64,000 bases of DNA from Paludisphaera borealis (GTDB lineage Bacteria; Planctomycetota; Planctomycetia; Isosphaerales; Isosphaeraceae). The notes beneath the pieces were generated by a model that was not told the DNA's origin, searched no databases, and worked only from the letters and a program-made list of their open reading frames with translations. The position numbers and the translations under genes are program-made. The stretch lies in contig NZ_CP019082.1 of assembly GCF_001956985.1 (NCBI RefSeq), positions 7,006,001 to 7,070,000 of the forward strand, in the 5' to 3' direction. Below are positions 62,698 through 64,000 of the stretch, one piece after another; positions within the stretch are counted from its first letter, which is position 1; each line of letters starts with the position of its first letter.

Positions 62698-64000
62698 GTG
62701 AGCACCGACCAAAGGACCTTGCTCAGCGGGGAGGCGGCGGCATCGGTCCCCGCCTGGTTCCCCAGCTGGGCGCGCGAGTTCGCCGAGCAGTTCTACGCCG
62801 GGACGAGTTGCCTGTTCGTCTTCCACGGCAACGTCCATGATCTGGTCCGCCAGTCAAACAAGGAGCCGGTCGTCTATGGCCGCCTCGACGAGTTTTTGGC
62901 GATCCAGCTCTTCGCCGACTGGGACCTCGTGATCCGCTACGACCTGAGCAACGGCCCGGACGTGTGCGCGGGCAGCGACCGTGACCGCCGCGACAAGATG
63001 ATCGCCTTGCTCTCCAATCGGATCGGCGAGTTCAAGACTTGGCCGCGCGATCCCGACGCCTTCCTGTCGCTCCTCGATCATCTCATCCAGCGCAACCTGA
63101 TGGAGGAAGACCCCGCCAAGCAACTGAGGATCGCCGTCGTCTTCGATCACGCCCAGTACCTGACCCCCTCAAGCGACCTGGCCCAGCTCACCGGCCCATT
63201 GGGCGCGCGGCTGGTTCGGCTGCTGTCGTGGGCCCAGGACCCGAAGATCAAGAGCTTCAGCATCGCGTTTTGCCTGCTTTCCGACCAGCTCAGCGAGGTC
63301 AACGAGCGGCTCGTGGGGAGTCCGCACGTCGCGACCTTGAACGTGCCCATGCCTACCGGCGACGACCGACGCGGGTTCGCGGACTGGTTCGACGGCCGCG
63401 ACGGCAAGCTCGGAAACCTGACCAACTTCACGCCCGAGCAGCTCGCCGAGCTGACCAGCGGTCTGAATCTGGTGAGCCTCGAACGACTGCTGGCCCTGGC
63501 CGAGCGGTCGCACATCAAGCTCGATTCCGCGAGCCTCAAGAAGCTCAAGAAGGGGCTCATCGAACGTCAGGCGCGGGGGCTGGTCGAGTTCGTCGAGCCG
63601 GTGCAGACGCTCGACGACTTCGTCGGCAACGACGGCGTCAAGCAGCGGCTCGTCGACGACGCGGCCCTGCTCGAAAAGGGCCGGCTCGACGCTTCGCCGA
63701 TGGGCTACCTGATCTGCGGCCCGGTCGGCACCGGCAAGACCTACCTGGCCGAGTGCTTCGCCGGATCGGTCGGCGTCCCGTGCGTCAAGCTCCGCAACTT
63801 CCGCTCGAAGTACGTGGGCGAGACCGAGGGCAACCTCGAACAGCTTCTCACCGTCCTCCGCGCGATGGGGCCGGTGGTGATCGTGATCGACGAGGCCGAC
63901 GCGGCCCTCGGCACGCGCGAGGGAGGCGGCGATTCGGGTACGTCGAGCCGCGTCTTCTCGATGATCGCCAGCCAGATGGGCGACACCCGGTATCGTGGCA
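62698..64000 (+). CDS. double-domain AAA+ ATPase (3' end outside window)
   Basis: The frame is open from GTG 62698 to the window end, 434 codons. The N-terminal part (residues about 15-300) starts FAEQFYAGTSCLFVFHGNVH and includes RIAVVFDHAQYLTP (Walker B-like) and SFSIAFCLLSDQLSEVNERL, an AAA-like domain whose Walker A is degenerate (FHGNVHDLV). The second domain has LDDFVGNDGVKQRLVDDAAL, Walker A CGPVGTGKTYLAECFA near residue 342 and Walker B VVIVIDEADAALG near 400. The catalytic domain resembles Vps4/FtsH-like single AAA modules. Beside PspA it could disassemble PspA polymers as Vps4 does ESCRT-III; that is inference. Confidence 0.85.
   Translation, partial: MSTDQRTLLSGEAAASVPAWFPSWAREFAEQFYAGTSCLFVFHGNVHDLVRQSNKEPVVYGRLDEFLAIQLFADWDLVIRYDLSNGPDVCAGSDRDRRDKMIALLSNRIGEFKTWPRDPDAFLSLLDHLIQRNLMEEDPAKQLRIAVVFDHAQYLTPSSDLAQLTGPLGARLVRLLSWAQDPKIKSFSIAFCLLSDQLSEVNERLVGSPHVATLNVPMPTGDDRRGFADWFDGRDGKLGNLTNFTPEQLAELTSGLNLVSLERLLALAERSHIKLDSASLKKLKKGLIERQARGLVEFVEPVQTLDDFVGNDGVKQRLVDDAALLEKGRLDASPMGYLICGPVGTGKTYLAECFAGSVGVPCVKLRNFRSKYVGETEGNLEQLLTVLRAMGPVVIVIDEADAALGTREGGGDSGTSSRVFSMIASQMGDTRYRG

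Overview
This is a GC-rich (mostly about 65-70%) bacterial chromosome segment. Secreted multi-domain cytochrome c/HEAT proteins, a PEP-CTERM protein, scattered palindromic repeats, long secreted proteins of unknown function and GTG starts all point to a planctomycete, probably of the Isosphaeraceae type. That assignment is inference; no rRNA is present.

Left flank (1-2.7 kb): the end of an alpha/beta hydrolase, ribonuclease D (rnd), a TIM-barrel sugar-phosphate isomerase/epimerase-like protein, and a complete selenocysteine tRNA gene (selC, minus strand, 8-bp acceptor stem, anticodon UCA).

Accessory region (2.7-24.2 kb): a 44-bp near-perfect direct copy of the 5' half of selC lies at 24188-24231, so the 21.5 kb between it and the intact gene look like a genomic island integrated at selC. 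Next to selC is a decayed tyrosine-recombinase C-terminus whose catalytic Tyr reads as Cys. Cargo includes a VOC protein, KptA RNA 2'-phosphotransferase, a PEBP-like lipoprotein, OsmC, DUF2293, pRiA4b ORF-3, SEC-C, PcfJ, a TPR-AAA+ fusion, an SDR and DUF952/DUF2809 proteins. Much of it is degenerate: in-frame nonsense codons (several at apparent Trp positions), frameshifts in G runs, chimeric ORFs, a deleted YbaK copy and two broken transposase genes.

Right flank (24.2-64 kb) is ordinary core and lineage-specific DNA. It carries a secreted protein with an avidin-like stretch; a CvpA protein; a membrane-protein gene split by a 134-bp palindromic element; prfB with an unannotated programmed +1 frameshift; gluQ; a hairpin-rich intergenic region; a copper amine oxidase; a YbaK deacylase; a methyltransferase; and a hydroxyproline-catabolism operon (epimerase, FAD dehydrogenase, deaminase) divergent from an S9 prolyl-type peptidase. 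Further right are tandem paralogous membrane proteins, a 1512-aa cytochrome/HEAT/discoidin protein, an amino-acid permease, a his operon (hisD, GNAT gene, hisC, hisB), an octaheme HAO-like cytochrome with a membrane partner, and a PEP-CTERM protein.

The window ends in a co-directional cluster: a TPM-domain coiled-coil membrane protein (frameshifted in a G8 run), a PspA/IM30 (ESCRT-III-like) protein and a double-domain AAA+ ATPase. This looks like a membrane-remodelling or envelope-stress module and is the best candidate for an under-described system. The selC-borne island is the second.
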